This document shows, in pieces, positions 1 to 14,984 of a stretch of DNA of 64,000 bases. Position numbers and translations under genes: made by a program. The DNA comes from G963422445 sp963422445 (GTDB lineage Bacteria; Pseudomonadota; Alphaproteobacteria; Thalassobaculales; Thalassobaculaceae). The notes under the pieces were generated by a model. That model was not told the origin of the DNA, ran no database searches, and saw nothing but the letters and a program-made list of their open reading frames with translations. Each line of letters begins with the position of its first letter. Positions within the stretch are counted from its first letter, which is position 1. The stretch is taken from NCBI GenBank assembly GCA_963422445.2, contig OY729512.2, forward strand, positions 62,001 to 126,000, written 5' to 3'.

Positions 1-214
1 GAAACACGGTCTGGACGAGACGCTGTTCGAGGAGATCAACGCCCATTTGACCTCGCTCGGACACCGCTTGAACACGGGGACGATCGCGGGCTCGAGCCTC
101 ATCACCGCACTGTCGTCGACGAAGAACCGCGCCGCCAAACGGGACCCGGAGATGCACCAGACAAAGACGGGAAATCAATGGTGCCCATTTAAGTTTGAGG
201 CGCGACACGTCTGA
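1..214 (+). pseudogene. IS5-family transposase fragment (window edge)
   Basis: An open frame enters from the left edge and stops at 212-214. It encodes GLDETLFEEINAHLTSLGH and a later DPEMHQTK...GNQW stretch. This matches, with substitutions, the middle of the IS5 transposase at 27015-27945 (GLGETLFEEINAHLASLGH). The match breaks off after GNQW, where HFGMKAHIG would follow, so the catalytic second half is missing. It is a remnant and not a functional transposase. Confidence 0.8.
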
Positions 215-302
215 TCGAGGTTTAAGATCCTGTATCCGCAGCATGTTATTGGCGGTCAAGTGATGGTGATACTCTCCAAAGTGGACACAAAGGAGGGATA
301 TC

Positions 303-1333
303 ATGCCCTCAGGACACCATCACCTGACCTTCGAGCAACGATGCCGGATCGAGGCGCTTCCTGAAAGGGGCGATGCGCTGCGGTCGATCGCCCAGGCATC
401 TGGCTGCCATGTCTCGACGATCGGCCGGGAGGTGAAGCGGAATACCGGTCGGCGGGGATACCGGATGAAGCAGGCGCATCGCCTGGCGACAGAGCGCCGT
501 CATGTGGCCTCGTCCGTGCCGCGCAAGATGGCCGCGGCGGGCCTGGGCCCTGGTCGAGGAGACGCTGGCCCTGCGTTGGGGTCCGGAGCAGGTATCCGGC
601 TGTCTCCGGCTTGAGGGCCTGCTGTCCGTCAGCGCGACCTGGATCGACCGTCACATCCGGGCGGATCGGGCGGCTGGCGGGACCTTGTGCCACGCTCTCC
701 GGCGGCGTGGCAAGACATACAACCGCCGCGGTCGCACGGCGGCGGGGTGCGGCCTGATCCCGAACCGGGTCGATATCCGCGAGCGCGCTGCGGTGGTCGA
801 CGAGACGACCCGGACTGGCGACCGGGAGGTCGATACGATCATCGGATCCCGGCACCGGGGTGCGGTGGTGTCGGTGGTCAACCGGGTCTCGTAAAGACAC
901 CTGTCTCGCGTTGATGGCCGGCACGACGGCGGCCGCGATTGGGGATGCGATCCGGCGGCGTCTGACGCCGTTTGCACCGCTGGTGCATACGCTGACGGCG
1001 GATAACGGCAAGGCGTTTGCCGGCCATCAGGCTCTCTCCGAAGACCTGTCAGCGGGATTTTTCTTCGCCACGCCTTACCATTCCCGGGACCGCGGCCTGA
1101 ACGCGCATACGAATGGCCTGGTTCGGCAGTACTTTGACAAAACGATCGATTTCCGCACTGTTGAAGCGTCGGCGGTGCATGATGTCGAGCATCAGCTCAA
1201 GACCCGGCCGCGCCGAGTTCCGGGCTACCGGACGCCGGCGGACGTGTTCGGCGACGCGCTTCGGGGTATCAAAGTGCTGCCGGACGCAGTGAGTGCTGCC
1301 AGGCCTGCCTTCTCCTGTGTCATGACCGGATGA
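303..1333 (+). pseudogene. IS30-family transposase, two frameshifts
   Basis: The protein is spread over three frames: an N-terminal helix-turn-helix part from 303 (HLTFEQRCRIEAL, then VSTIGREVKRN), a middle part from about 530 and a C-terminal part from about 890 to 1333. Joined, these give an IS30-type DDE transposase with the first Asp in REVDTIIG and the second in LTADNGKAF. The normally conserved WERGxNENxNGL block reads RDRGLNAHTNGL, so both conserved glutamates are lost. With two frameshifts and a damaged catalytic block it is almost certainly inactive. No clear terminal inverted repeats were found. Confidence 0.85.
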
Positions 1334-1554
1334 GATCCTGTCTCGTCTCGGCCACAGGACCGCCACCCAGGGACAGGTCTGGCGCCGCCGGACATGCGAC
1401 ATATAGCACCTCCTGCGAGCACCTGTGAGCGGCCATGACAGCACGACCGGCACCCGGGATCCAATCAAAGCCAGCCGCTTGAGGCGCGGAACCATCCCCG
1501 AAAAAAAATCAGTCCGGGGGGCCACTCCGATACACTATTCCCCATTGGAGGGCC

Positions 1555-4500
1555 TCACCTGTCACGACCCCATGTTGCATTTCGGAATCCGAACCGGGGT
1601 TTGATTTTGTCATCGGAGGTCGGGAAATCGGGTAGGTAAGTGTTCACGTTAAGGGCCAGAACGTTGAAAATCTCGCGTTCCACTTTCTCAACGACATTGT
1701 TGAGTTCATCCTCGTGAGGGTAGATTTTCTCCGTGCGCCACCCTTCAACCAGCCCGGCAGCTTTCTCGGCGGCGCGTTTACGGAGTGGTGTGGAGGCACT
1801 TGTCGACCGCCGGATCCATGTTGGCCAAGTCGAGCATGTTGGAGGCGAGAAGCTCTGCGAAATAGTCCGACTTGACATAGGCCGTGAACTCGAAGTCCGG
1901 CGCATGGATGTCAGGTGATGTTTCATCGATCGGAAGTCCATTGACGTCGTAGAAGAACAACCTCCGCTCCGCCTTGATTCGCCACTCCACGATTTCCAGA
2001 CCCAGGTTGGCACTTTTTTTGTTCTATTGTCTTTATCGCTTTGATATGGGTTGATGTTTTTCTCGGCCGATTTCAGCATGGCCCGACATTTTGTTGGCTT
2101 CTGTCAGCTCGTCAGACGGGCCCTCCTGCGGTGGATGGCGGGGTCCACGGCCGCTGCCGAGGAGATTTCGGCACCCTTGGCGGCCGAGCGCGTGTCCTGG
2201 CGGTTGACGATCAACGTGGCGTCGGTCTGGCGACGGCGCGTGGTGATCCGCACCCAGCTCCGCAGGACCGTCGCGGACCGATGCCCCGCACTTGTGGATG
2301 CCCGTGCGGCGAGCCGGGTACGGATCAGATGCACGGTGTGACAGGCCAGCCCGGCGATCCGCAGGTGGGCCGCGATGCGACGGTCGCGCTGGTGGCAGAT
2401 CGGGCGAAGGCCGAGCTCGGACTTCAGGCTGCGGAAGGGGGCCTCGATGTCGGTGATACGCCAGTCGGTCCGCAGGACCGTCTCGATATCCCGGTCGACG
2501 TGGCTGGTGCGCAGCCCATCGGCGCCGGCGCCCTCACGGCCTCGTCGTATTGCGGCCTGCGCTTGAAGCGCACGGCAGACGGGTTGGCGCCGGTGTCCGC
2601 CGTCTCGAGCGTGATCTCGTAGGGCCTGGCGACCGCAGGGAAGCGCTGCTTGAGGCGTCCTATGCTCTCCAGCACCCTGTCGTAGCGCTTGATGCGGCCC
2701 TTGACCGGGAGGCCGCTGTGAAGCCTTTCCAGCGCCGCCCCGACCGAGGGGGCGATCCAGTCGTAGCCCCGCTCGCCCAGCCACAGGATGTTCTCCGCGC
2801 TGGCCATGCCCGCGTCCATGACCAGCGTGGGCTTCGGCGCCGTGCCGCCGCACACCGCCTCGAGCCGGGCCAGCGTGTCCTCCAGCCAGCCCGGCTCGCG
2901 CGCGGTGCCCGGCCGGATCTCGCACCTGCGCGGGAAGCCGGCGCCAGCGTGATCAGGGGACAAGCGCCGCGCTTCTGCCTGGAGCGCCCGAAGCGGGGAG
3001 CTCTCCGTGCGTGTGGCCGTGGTCGTGAAGGTTGGTGAGATCGTAGAAGGCGATGGTGTCGGGGATGTCGAGCAGCGCGCGCTCACGGTTGAACAGCTCC
3101 CGCTGGATGGCGGCCCGGTGGCGCCAGAGAAGGGCGCCGATGCGCTCAAGCGTCTTGCGCCGCAGCGCCTTGCGGTCGCCGTCCAGCGGAAGAAGCGCGG
3201 CGCTCGCACTGCCGCGGCGCAGTCAGCGGCTGGTCTCGCGCGCGCTGGCGGGATGGACCATCCTGGCGACGATCAACGCGCGCGATGCGCCCTTCGCGGC
3301 CCTTGAGCCCCGGTCATGGAGGATTTCGGCGAAGCCGGGATCGTCGGGGGCCTTGAGGCACAGGCGCTCGCAGCCGACCGTGCGCGGGGTCTCGTGCTCC
3401 AGGGTATCGAGGGCGACGGTGGCGATGTCGGGCTGGCGCGCCTCTTCCTGCACCGCTTCGCTGCGGCCCCCCTGGCCCTGAGCCTGGCGACGATGTCCTC
3501 GGCGCAGCCTGCACGTCCGGCGCGGCTTCGAGCAGCGGCGGGCGGCCGTGGAGCAGCGCAGCGGCGAGGTCGGTGACCTCCTTGCCACTTCTCGCGCGGG
3601 ATCGGATCGTGGGGGCCGAAATTGAGCAGTGTCCTGTGGCGCACCCTGCCGCCGACGCGCTGGGAGAGCATCAGCCTGTGGCTTCGGACGGGCTTGCCGT
3701 CCTTGTCGGTGTGGGTCCTGGGGGCCTTGATGTACAGGGCGCGGGCGAAGGGTTGGCAATGTGTTGCCCAGACACGCGCGCCGGCGCGCCTGGCAAGGGG
3801 GATATCGACGCAACAACAAAGTCCTGGCCCCACAAAAGAGTTCCGGGCACCCACATCCATCATATTGAAGTTCAGGCGATGGAAGAGCCAAATATGTGCT
3901 GTTCTCAGACCGCAAACATCCCCCGATCAGGCACGAGCAGTGGAAAAAAACTGCCAACTTGGGCAGAGAGGCTGGAAGCACTCGTCCATCCGTTGTCTCG
4001 ATATTCGGCAACTCGCAGGAAGTCGATAGGTCCTCGACTGATTGGGAGTCGACTGTCGTGCTGCTGTAACAATCCGGATTTCCGGATACTGACGAAGGTA
4101 GAGTGCGAAAATCTGGACAAGCTCGTCTATGGCATCGCCGTCGCGCAGTGATCGGAAGTCTCTTTCGGGTTCCGAGACCGTGACGGTGACTCCGCGACCG
4201 CTCCCTCCGGTCACCGGGACGGGGTCTGTGATTTGCACGCGACGCAAGTGGTCCTTCAACATGGAGATGCGACAGGACTGAAGGTTGTCAGAGTGATCAG
4301 CAGCGCAAACGTCCCGATCAACAACGCAACCAAGCGAGAAGGCGCGGAATCGGCCCGTTCCTTGCTTGCCGTGCAGAATTCGTTTCTGTTCGTTCGAGTG
4401 AAGCCGTGATTGTTTCCATGATCCCCCGGACGGGAGAACAACTCCTCCGCTTCGGCAAAGGGGATGCCATGCCCGTTGTCGGTGACTCTGATGGCCTTGA

Positions 4501-4660
4501 GCCCGTCCAGGTCATCTTCCAACCCGCGTCACGTCGATACGCGTGGCATCCGCATCGACAGCGTTCCAGATCAGTCCGGCCAAGGCGAGGATGGGTTTTC
4601 GGGTCTGCGCGATCCGTTCCAGATGGTCATCCTGAACCCGTATCTCAAAGGTCTTGGCGG

Positions 4661-4664
<4 letters not shown>
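1555..4664 (-). pseudogene. GHKL (HSP90/gyrase-B-like) ATPase, interrupted by IS1634 element
   Basis: The start codon at 4664 overlaps the hsdR stop (ATGA), so it was the last gene of the RM operon. The N-terminal part shows the GHKL N-box (LIWNAVDADATRIDV) and, after a frameshift near 4525, the G1 box (IRVTDNGHGIPFAEAEELF). Further frameshifts lie near 4350. The middle part (VTVTVSEPERDFRSLRDGD, ending GRVLPASL) runs into an IS at 3964. Beyond the IS at 1996 the same protein resumes with EIVEWRIKAERRLFFYDVNG, shifts frame near 1800, and continues to LNVNTYLPDFPTSDDK near 1600, where similarity ends. Removing the IS and one CAGA copy restores PASLEIVEW exactly. GHKL ATPases of this type bind ATP; the role beside HsdR is not established. 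The gene is dead, with an IS, several frameshifts and a lost C-terminus. Confidence 0.8.
2001..3963 (-). mobile_element. IS1634-family element, complete ends, decayed transposase
   Basis: The element is bounded by inverted repeats CCCAGGTTGGCA (2001) and TGCCAACTTGGG (ending 3963) and by a 4-bp direct repeat CAGA at 1997-2000 and 3964-3967. It lies inside the GHKL ATPase gene. The transposase reads on the minus strand in several frames: N-terminal RTHTDKDGKPVRSHRLML near 3700, a central PTLVMDAGMASAENILWLGE near 2800, and a C-terminal RSLKSELGLRPICH near 2420. That is the domain order of IS1634 (IS4 superfamily) transposases. At least three frameshifts make it inactive. Confidence 0.85.
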
Positions 4665-7800
<3,136 letters not shown>

Positions 7801-7801
<1 letters not shown>

Positions 7802-7872
7802 CAGGCCGCTGTCCCGCTCATTTCCAGGATGGATCTTGCGCGCTCGCGGCGGAGCATCTCATAGAGATTCAT
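7801..7872 (-). CDS. Tiny 23-codon ORF before hsdR
   Basis: ATG at 7872 encodes MNLYEMLRRERAR followed by a variable tail and stops in a TGATG overlap with the hsdR start. The same ORF occurs in the duplicated locus at 55677-55748. Over the first 13 codons the two copies differ only at synonymous third positions (GAG/GAA, CTC/CTT, GCA/GCG), which suggests selection on the peptide. It could be a leader peptide coupling hsdR translation or a real micro-protein. No known family was recognised. Confidence 0.45.
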
Positions 7873-8010
7873 GCTTCGGATACAGGCGATGAGGTACGAG
7901 CGCATTGGGCCCGGGGAGCCGCGCGCCAGCCAGTGGCAAGGCACATGTCGTGCCGTCCACGTTTCAAAAGACCATAGAATGGATTGTGACTGGCTACCGG
8001 CGCGGCTCAT
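7859..8010 (-). pseudogene. Small ORF (about 50 codons) after DUF4411, frameshifted copy
   Basis: The ATG at 8010 overlaps the DUF4411 stop (ATGA). Compared with the open copy at 55538-55690, one T is missing in a T-run near 7965, so the frame is broken. Downstream of the lesion the ancestral frame reads GTTCALPLAGARLPGP and ends PKHESL before a stop at 7859, the same as in the second copy. Several differences between the copies are synonymous in this frame. Function is unknown. Its position between a PIN-like toxin gene and hsdR suggests it was part of the operon. Confidence 0.4.
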
Positions 8011-8534
8011 TCGACCCGTTCCGTCCAATCGAACTGCGTTCCCAACACTCGAAGCATGACGAATGTGTTTTGCCGAGGGACTTGAAACTCGTCGCAGACA
8101 TCCGGCAGTTTCACGTCCTTTCTGGACGCCGGGGCAGGTTGCTCGTTCGTCACAACGGTGGCACCGCGTACCTGCGCGCAGGCTACGAGCCAGCCGTCCG
8201 CACCTGTCGCGAATTTCGCCTTTGCATGGTCGAAGTAGTTTGGGTGGCGTTGAACCCACATCATGATTTCCGTATAGACGCGCGCCAGCTCATCGGTGTC
8301 CACTGGCAGGAAGAATTTTTCCGGGACATCGTTCTTCACCCATTGAAACAGATCCTCGTCACTGCGACCGGCGAGGAGTTCGTTTCGCACTCTGTCAACG
8401 CTGAAAATCCGACCCTCTCCGTGATAATGAAGCAAGCTTTTCCAAAATCCTGGGCATAGATCGAACGCGTAATACAGATTCTTTGCGGTGATGAGGACGT
8501 CCGAGTCCACAAGATATGTCGTCCGATCCGCCAT
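8007..8534 (-). CDS. DUF4411 family PIN-like protein
   Basis: A 175-residue protein recognised as DUF4411, a PIN-fold family thought to act as RNase toxins. Candidate acidic residues are in YLVDSDVLITAKN (residues 8-20), VRNELL (about 50) and the Asp of GADGWLVACAQ (about 113), followed by ATVVTNE. The C-terminal LPDVCDEF is also typical. The start ATG overlaps the stop of the upstream ImmA-type gene by one base (TGATG), the usual antitoxin/protease-then-PIN order. A near-identical intact copy lies at 55019-55537. Assignment to the family is firm; toxin activity is inferred. Confidence 0.85.
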   Translation of the reverse strand: MADRTTYLVDSDVLITAKNLYYAFDLCPGFWKSLLHYHGEGRIFSVDRVRNELLAGRSDEDLFQWVKNDVPEKFFLPVDTDELARVYTEIMMWVQRHPNYFDHAKAKFATGADGWLVACAQVRGATVVTNEQPAPASRKDVKLPDVCDEFQVPRQNTFVMLRVLGTQFDWTERVE

Positions 8535-9682
8535 CAGGAGAGCGGGATGCCCAGTTTGTCGGCGTAGTCCTGGAACGTTCCACCCCGCAGGCCGGTCAGT
8601 TCATAGGCTTCTCTGAAACCGATTTCGCCCCCCATCGCCGCTCCCATCACATGGGCCGCGAAAAGCTTGCCGACACGCGCATTCTGGGTGTTGTAGAAAT
8701 TGCCTCCGGACGGTGTCGCGCCGCCCCGGTGTTCCCGGTCGATGTAGCGCCCGTAGAATTCGAAGAAGGCGCTGCGCTCAATGAGCTTTAGGTCCATTGC
8801 TCGACGGGCGGCGACCACCGGGCTCACCTTGAACAACCGACCAAGAGCCTCGAAGGGATGCTGTTCCCGCCTGACCTGTATCCAGAACTCCCGCAGTTCG
8901 CGCGATGGCACGAGGAATTCGGCCGCCGCCCGGTTGCACCAATCTTCCACGTCCGTGCCGCCGGGAAGCAGATTCTCGAAACCGGAAAGCCCTCCTTCGC
9001 CGAGCCAGACGTGCGCCAGCTCGTGAGCCAGCGTGAACATTTGGGCTGATTTCGCATCTGCGCCGTTCACGAAAATCAAGGGTGCGTAACGATCCGTCAG
9101 CGCGAACCCGCGAAACTCCGCCACGCTCAGCCGACGGTGCGTATTGTTGCCGACAATGCCGTTGATCACAGCCATCACGCCAAGCTGCTCGATCATGCGG
9201 CGCAACTCATTCACGGCATCCTGCCAACTGCGCACTCCCGCCGCCCAACCCTCGTCCAGGCCGAGGGTACGCCACATCTCGCGACCTACCGCAACGGGAT
9301 CGTCGGCAAGGCGGGCGCTTGCCGCGAAGACCAATGGCTCCGCTTCGTTCTCTACGAGATGCTCGCGCAGCCACGCCTGCCGCCGCTGCATGGTGTAGAG
9401 AGTGTCGATCAGATCCGGGCTCGCTCTGGTTGTTGCCGTGTCCGCAACGGTACGGAAATCAGAAATCGGGAGGCGTTCGTCGGGAGGCTCGCGGAGAAAC
9501 AGGTAGCCGAATGGTACATGGACGGCGCGGGCGAATGCTTCCAACTGTTTCAGGGTGGGTTGAGTGTCGCCACTCTCCCATTCGGGAAGCTTTTTGAACT
9601 TCGCCGCTAGATATTCCTGGACGACCCCGGCGCGCTCGCGCGCCCAGCGGAGAAGCTCAGGATTGACGGGGACGCGGATCAC
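8534..9682 (-). CDS. ImmA/IrrE-type metallopeptidase with XRE-like N-terminus (COG2856)
   Basis: A 382-residue protein. The first about 65 residues form a degenerate XRE-like DNA-binding domain (LLRWARERAG, then LPEWESGDTQPTLKQLEAFA). A middle region is followed by the zinc-peptidase motif HELAH at residues 220-224 with a downstream Glu in AAAEFLVP (about 255). COG2856 proteins of this kind pair with DUF4411 genes and are presumed regulators or antitoxins that can be proteolytically active. It overlaps the HEPN-like gene upstream by 4 nt (ATGA) and the PIN-like gene downstream by one base. A broken homologue at 54313-55019 shares the sequence closely. Confidence 0.9.
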   Translation of the reverse strand: MIRVPVNPELLRWARERAGVVQEYLAAKFKKLPEWESGDTQPTLKQLEAFARAVHVPFGYLFLREPPDERLPISDFRTVADTATTRASPDLIDTLYTMQRRQAWLREHLVENEAEPLVFAASARLADDPVAVGREMWRTLGLDEGWAAGVRSWQDAVNELRRMIEQLGVMAVINGIVGNNTHRRLSVAEFRGFALTDRYAPLIFVNGADAKSAQMFTLAHELAHVWLGEGGLSGFENLLPGGTDVEDWCNRAAAEFLVPSRELREFWIQVRREQHPFEALGRLFKVSPVVAARRAMDLKLIERSAFFEFYGRYIDREHRGGATPSGGNFYNTQNARVGKLFAAHVMGAAMGGEIGFREAYELTGLRGGTFQDYADKLGIPLS

Positions 9683-10508
9683 GGGCGCTCGTCCGCCAAG
9701 CTCGCCAGAGCGGCCTTCAGGACCTGGAAGCAGACTTTGGCGGTGTGTTCATCCGGCGCAAAACCCGAGATCATCTGCTCGTATGGGTGGATGTAGTTTC
9801 GGAAATCGCGCAAGCCGTGACTGAACTTCTTGATGTCGAGCTTCAGAACGCCGATTTGGCACGCGACATCGATCAACTGCGCGAGGCTCCACTCGTGAAA
9901 ACGTTTCGGCAATCCGTTCGCTGTCTTCGGCGTCGCATTTGCCTGATTGAACCTCGCCGGAGACTGGTGAGCAGCGCCGAGCAGCACAGCCTCCAGGACA
10001 CTGCCGCACAGGAAGATGACGGACAAATGAGCGCCTGCGGAAAGCGCTACGCGGGCTTCGTCAAGCCGTGCCTCGAAAATGGACGCGACCTCCGCGTCAA
10101 CTGGCATTTTCTGAATGTCCGGAACCGAGAACTCGCGGGCCAGAAATTCCCCTTCGTTCATGGGGGAGTGGGAGACGGCAGATCGACCGGTCAGACGTCC
10201 GGCGATGCCGCGCGCCCTCTCCAGCAACTTGCTGTCGAGGTTTCTTTCATAGAGGTCGCAGTCTGCCTCGTAAGAGTCCAGCATCTCGGACAGCACCGCG
10301 CCAACCTGCCGGTCGGGTTCCGACGCCCAAAAGGCACGGAGATTCTTCGCCTTTGAAGTTCCGAATTTCTGATATTTGCTCCCCTGGATGTCGACGTTAT
10401 CCCGTTCGAAGAACTCGTCGAACGTGGCATCCGTGAAGTCAAGAACATAGCCCCCGCCCATGCCGAACAATTTCTCGAGATAGCGCTTCTCGATGTCTGT
10501 CAACAAAC

Positions 10509-10512
<4 letters not shown>
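9679..10512 (-). CDS. HEPN-like accessory protein in RM operon
   Basis: A 277-residue protein with no signal peptide or membrane segment. The N-terminal about 70 residues (IEKRYLEKLFGMGGGYVLDF...) form a small domain I have seen attached to HEPN or abortive-infection-type C-termini. The C-terminal half is helical and ends with GLRDFRNYIHPYEQ, where the RDFRNYIH spacing (R-x6-H) fits a HEPN nuclease-type motif. It overlaps hsdS upstream by 4 nt and the ImmA gene downstream by 4 nt. The exact family name is uncertain (Abi_C or DUF4145-like are alternatives). A role in defence is inferred from motif and context. Confidence 0.6.
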
Positions 10513-12090
<1,578 letters not shown>

Positions 12091-12098
<8 letters not shown>

Positions 12099-12513
12099 CC
12101 GGTGCAGCCTCGATCATGTTCGCTAGAGCCTTGGCGTCAGCGATGAAGCAGGGAAGCAGCCTCAGCGTAGCCTCGGCGAAGCCTTCACCGTAGTCGTGCG
12201 TGGTATCGTTGCGGTTGTCGCGATAACCGAGCCACCGTTCCACCGCGTCGGCGTCGATCAGCCCGTGTCTGGCGGCGTGGCGGAAAAGATCCTTGAAGGT
12301 GAGACGGTCGGCCTGCCGGTTGCTGGCGAAGAAGTCAGCGAGCCGCTTGCGGAGCAGCTTGCCGCTCTGCTCGAGCACCAGTTCGAACTCCTTGACGCAG
12401 GCAGCGCGGAACACATCGTAGAGAAAATCATCCTCGTGGTATTCGCCGATCTCGCCGAAAGCGCGCTCCAGGGTGCCGATACAGCGGCGCAGAAAGGCAG
12501 TATCGATGCTCAC
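12091..12513 (-). CDS. HepT-like HEPN protein (nucleotidyltransferase substrate-binding family)
   Basis: A 140-residue all-helical protein starting at GTG 12513, which overlaps the hsdM stop (GTGA). A longer upstream frame exists but lies inside hsdM. It matches the HI0074 / HepT type of nucleotidyltransferase-binding HEPN proteins. The motif RNDTTHDY (about residues 101-108) fits the RX4HXY signature of HepT RNase toxins. In characterised MntA-HepT modules MntA adenylylates the tyrosine of this motif and so silences the toxin. Here the partner nucleotidyltransferase domain is the N-terminus of the next gene, hsdS. The HEPN motif is complete, so the protein may be active. Confidence 0.85.
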
Positions 12514-14033
12514 GCCTTGCGCTCCCAAAACCCTAGATTCCCGAGATTTTCGGCAATCGCCGCGTCGAGTCGGGCACCCTCGGCCTGCTGGACCTGCAAC
12601 TGCGCGACCAGCCGCTTCATCTTGTTCTCGAACGGCTCGCCGTCGTCCTCGCGCGGGGCCGCGCCGACATAGCGGCCGGGCGTCAGCACATGGCCGTGCT
12701 TGCGCACTTCGGCGAGCGGCGCGCTCCGGCAGAAGCCGGGGACATCCTCGTAACCGCCGCCGCCCCGCCAAGCATGGTAGGTATCGGCGATGCGGGCGAT
12801 GTCCTTGTCGGTCAGTTCGCGGTGGGTGCGGTCGGCCATGCGGCCCATCCCGCGGGCATCGACGAACAGGATATCGTTCGCGCGGCTGCGGTCCCGCGCC
12901 AGGAACCACAGGCAGGCCGGGATCTGGGTCGAGTAGAAGAGCTGGCCCGGCAGCGCCACCATGCAGTCCACGAGACCCGCCTCGATCAGGTTTTTCCGTA
13001 TCGCGCCCTCGCCCGACTGGGCCGACGACAACGAGCCGTTGGCGAGCACGAAACCGGCCGCGCAGCCCGGCGCCAGATGGTGGACCATGTGCTGCACCCA
13101 GGCGAAGTTGGCATTGCCCTTGGGCGGCGCGCCATATTGCCAGCGCCTGTCGTCCGCAAGCCGCTCACCGCCCCAGTCAGAGACATTGAAGGGAGGGTTG
13201 GCGAGGATGAAGTCGGCTTTGAGATCCGGCAGCTCGTCCTTGTGGAAACTGCCCTCGTTGTTCCAGCGGATGTCGGCATCGATCCCGCGCACAGCGAGGT
13301 TCATCTTGGCGAGCCGCCAAGTCGTGTAGTTGCTCTCCTGTCCGTAGATCGCGATGTCGCCGATGCGCCCGCCATGCTCCTCCACGAATCTTTCGGACTG
13401 GACGAACATGCCTCCGGAACCGCAGCACGGGTCGTAGACCCGACCCTTGTACGGCTCCAGCATTTCCACCAGCAGCCGGACGACGGAGCGAGGCGTGTAG
13501 AATTCACCCCCGCGCTTGCCCTCGGCCCCGGCGAAGCCACTCAGGAAGTATTCGTAGACACGTCCGAGGATGTCGCGGGAGCGGTCGGCCTCCTCGGCCA
13601 TGCCGATGCCGCTCACCAGGTCGATCAGTTCGCCGAGCATGACCTTGTTGAGCGCCGGGCGGGCATACTCCTTGGGCAACACGCCTTTGAGCGAGGCGTT
13701 ACTGGCCTCGATCGCCAGCATCGCGTTGTCGACCTCCTTGCCGATAGCCGGCTGCCTTGCTCCGGCTTGCAGACGCGACCACCGTGCCTCCTTGGGGACC
13801 CAGAAAACGTTCTCGGCGAGATACTCCTCAGGATCTTCCGCGTCGGCAAGGTCTTCCTTGAGCAGCGCTCCCCGCTTCGCTTCGAAGGCGTCCGAGATGT
13901 ACTTGAGGAAGATGAGACCGAGGGTAACGTGCTTGTAGTCGGACGGGTCCATGTTGCCGCGCAGCTTGTCCGCCGTCGCCCAGAGCTGGGCTTCGAACCC
14001 GAGATTAGCGCCGTTGTTCGCTTGTTTCGCCAT
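12510..14033 (-). CDS. hsdM: Type I DNA methyltransferase M subunit (HsdM)
   Basis: A 507-residue protein if started at ATG 14033 (MAKQANNGANLGFEAQLW), the usual N-terminus of this family; a 27-codon longer frame upstream looks non-native. The N-terminal helical HsdM_N domain (LWATADKLRGNMDPSDYKHV) is followed by the N6-adenine methylase core: motif I VYDPCCGSGGMF (about 199-210) and catalytic NPPF (about 279-282). It uses SAM to methylate adenine at sites chosen by HsdS. It is the first gene of the overlapping operon. The upstream 120 bp is cut by an IS427 element at 14157, so the native promoter may have been displaced. Confidence 0.95.
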   Translation of the reverse strand: MAKQANNGANLGFEAQLWATADKLRGNMDPSDYKHVTLGLIFLKYISDAFEAKRGALLKEDLADAEDPEEYLAENVFWVPKEARWSRLQAGARQPAIGKEVDNAMLAIEASNASLKGVLPKEYARPALNKVMLGELIDLVSGIGMAEEADRSRDILGRVYEYFLSGFAGAEGKRGGEFYTPRSVVRLLVEMLEPYKGRVYDPCCGSGGMFVQSERFVEEHGGRIGDIAIYGQESNYTTWRLAKMNLAVRGIDADIRWNNEGSFHKDELPDLKADFILANPPFNVSDWGGERLADDRRWQYGAPPKGNANFAWVQHMVHHLAPGCAAGFVLANGSLSSAQSGEGAIRKNLIEAGLVDCMVALPGQLFYSTQIPACLWFLARDRSRANDILFVDARGMGRMADRTHRELTDKDIARIADTYHAWRGGGGYEDVPGFCRSAPLAEVRKHGHVLTPGRYVGAAPREDDGEPFENKMKRLVAQLQVQQAEGARLDAAIAENLGNLGFWERKA

Positions 14034-14169
14034 GTGGTCCGAACCCTTGATCGCCATCGAAGATACAGTTTGCCCACTCGGCTCTACGAATACCACGGCG
14101 GGCTTGACCAACACGGCCGGGCAGGGGAAGAGCCTACGGAACGCGATGCCGCCGATCTAGATAGTGTCG

Positions 14170-14984
14170 TCACGAAATACCAGCCCAGAGCGCCAGACAC
14201 CGAATCTGCACCGCGGCGAGGAACGATGCGGCATTCCTGGCGTATCGCGTGGCAATCCCACGCCAACGCTTGAGCCACAGAAACGCGTTCTCCACCAAAT
14301 GCCGGTGCCGGTAGAGATGGACATCATACGCTCTGGGGTGCTTGCGGTTGCGCTTCGGCGGAACCACTGGAATGACTTCATGCTCCTCACAATAAGACAG
14401 GATGGCAGTCGTGTCACAGGCCTTGTCCGCCAACAAATACTCGGCATCTATCCCTTCAATCAGCTCGACCGCTTGACTGCAATCTGCTGCCGTCCCCTCG
14501 GTCACCAACACCCGCACCGGCATCCCATGCGCGTCCACAGCCAGGTGCAGCGTCGTGTTCAGCCCCCTTTTGTGCGACCCATCGCCTGATTGCCACCGCT
14601 CGCATGGGGATGGACCTTGAGATGACTGGCATCAATCATCAGCCACTCATAGTCCGGCTCATCCACCAGAGGCTCCAGCAACGCCCCCCAGAGCCCCTTG
14701 TCCCGCCAGCGACAGAACCGACGATGGGTATTTTTCCAGTCTCCATAGTCTGGCGGCACATCACGCCAGGGAGCGCCGGTACGCAGAATCCAGAAGATCG
14801 CATTAATGAACCGTCGATTATCCTGCGCCACCCCACCCCAACTTCCCGCTCGACCAGGCAGATGAGGCTCCAACAACAGCCAGACCCTGTCCGAAATGTC
14901 GTGACGCCGATGAGCCAATCCCATGAGTCGCCTCCAGGAACCATCGAGTGAATTCGACAGATAGGACAGATAAACATCACTCAT
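14170..14984 (-). CDS. IS427-type transposase, made by -1 frameshifting
   Basis: The first frame starts at ATG 14984 (MSDVYLSYL) and contains MGLAHRRHDISDRVWLLLEP and APWRDVPPDYGDWKN, with the first catalytic Asp in EWLMIDASHLKVHP. It ends at AMGRTKGG (stop at 14559). The second frame carries LLADKACDTTAI (second Asp) and RHLVENAFLWLKRWRGIATRY (Glu). The frames overlap by -1 at an AAAAGGG heptamer, giving GRTKGGLNTTLHLAVDAHGM on slippage. Both frames are intact, so this copy may still be active. It belongs to the IS5 family, where such frameshifted transposases are known. Confidence 0.85.
14565..14571 (-). promoter_or_regulatory. Programmed -1 frameshift heptamer (A_AAA_GGG)
   Basis: On the minus strand ACA AAA GGG GGC is in phase with the first transposase frame as A_AAA_GGG. 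Slipping back one base joins it precisely to the second frame. The same heptamer is kept in the other IS427 copy at 36051-36057. Confidence 0.7.

Noticed and set aside
12690..14273. 527-codon open frame antisense to hsdM
   Set aside because: It opposes a clear methyltransferase with DPCCGSGG and NPPF motifs and shows no family similarity.
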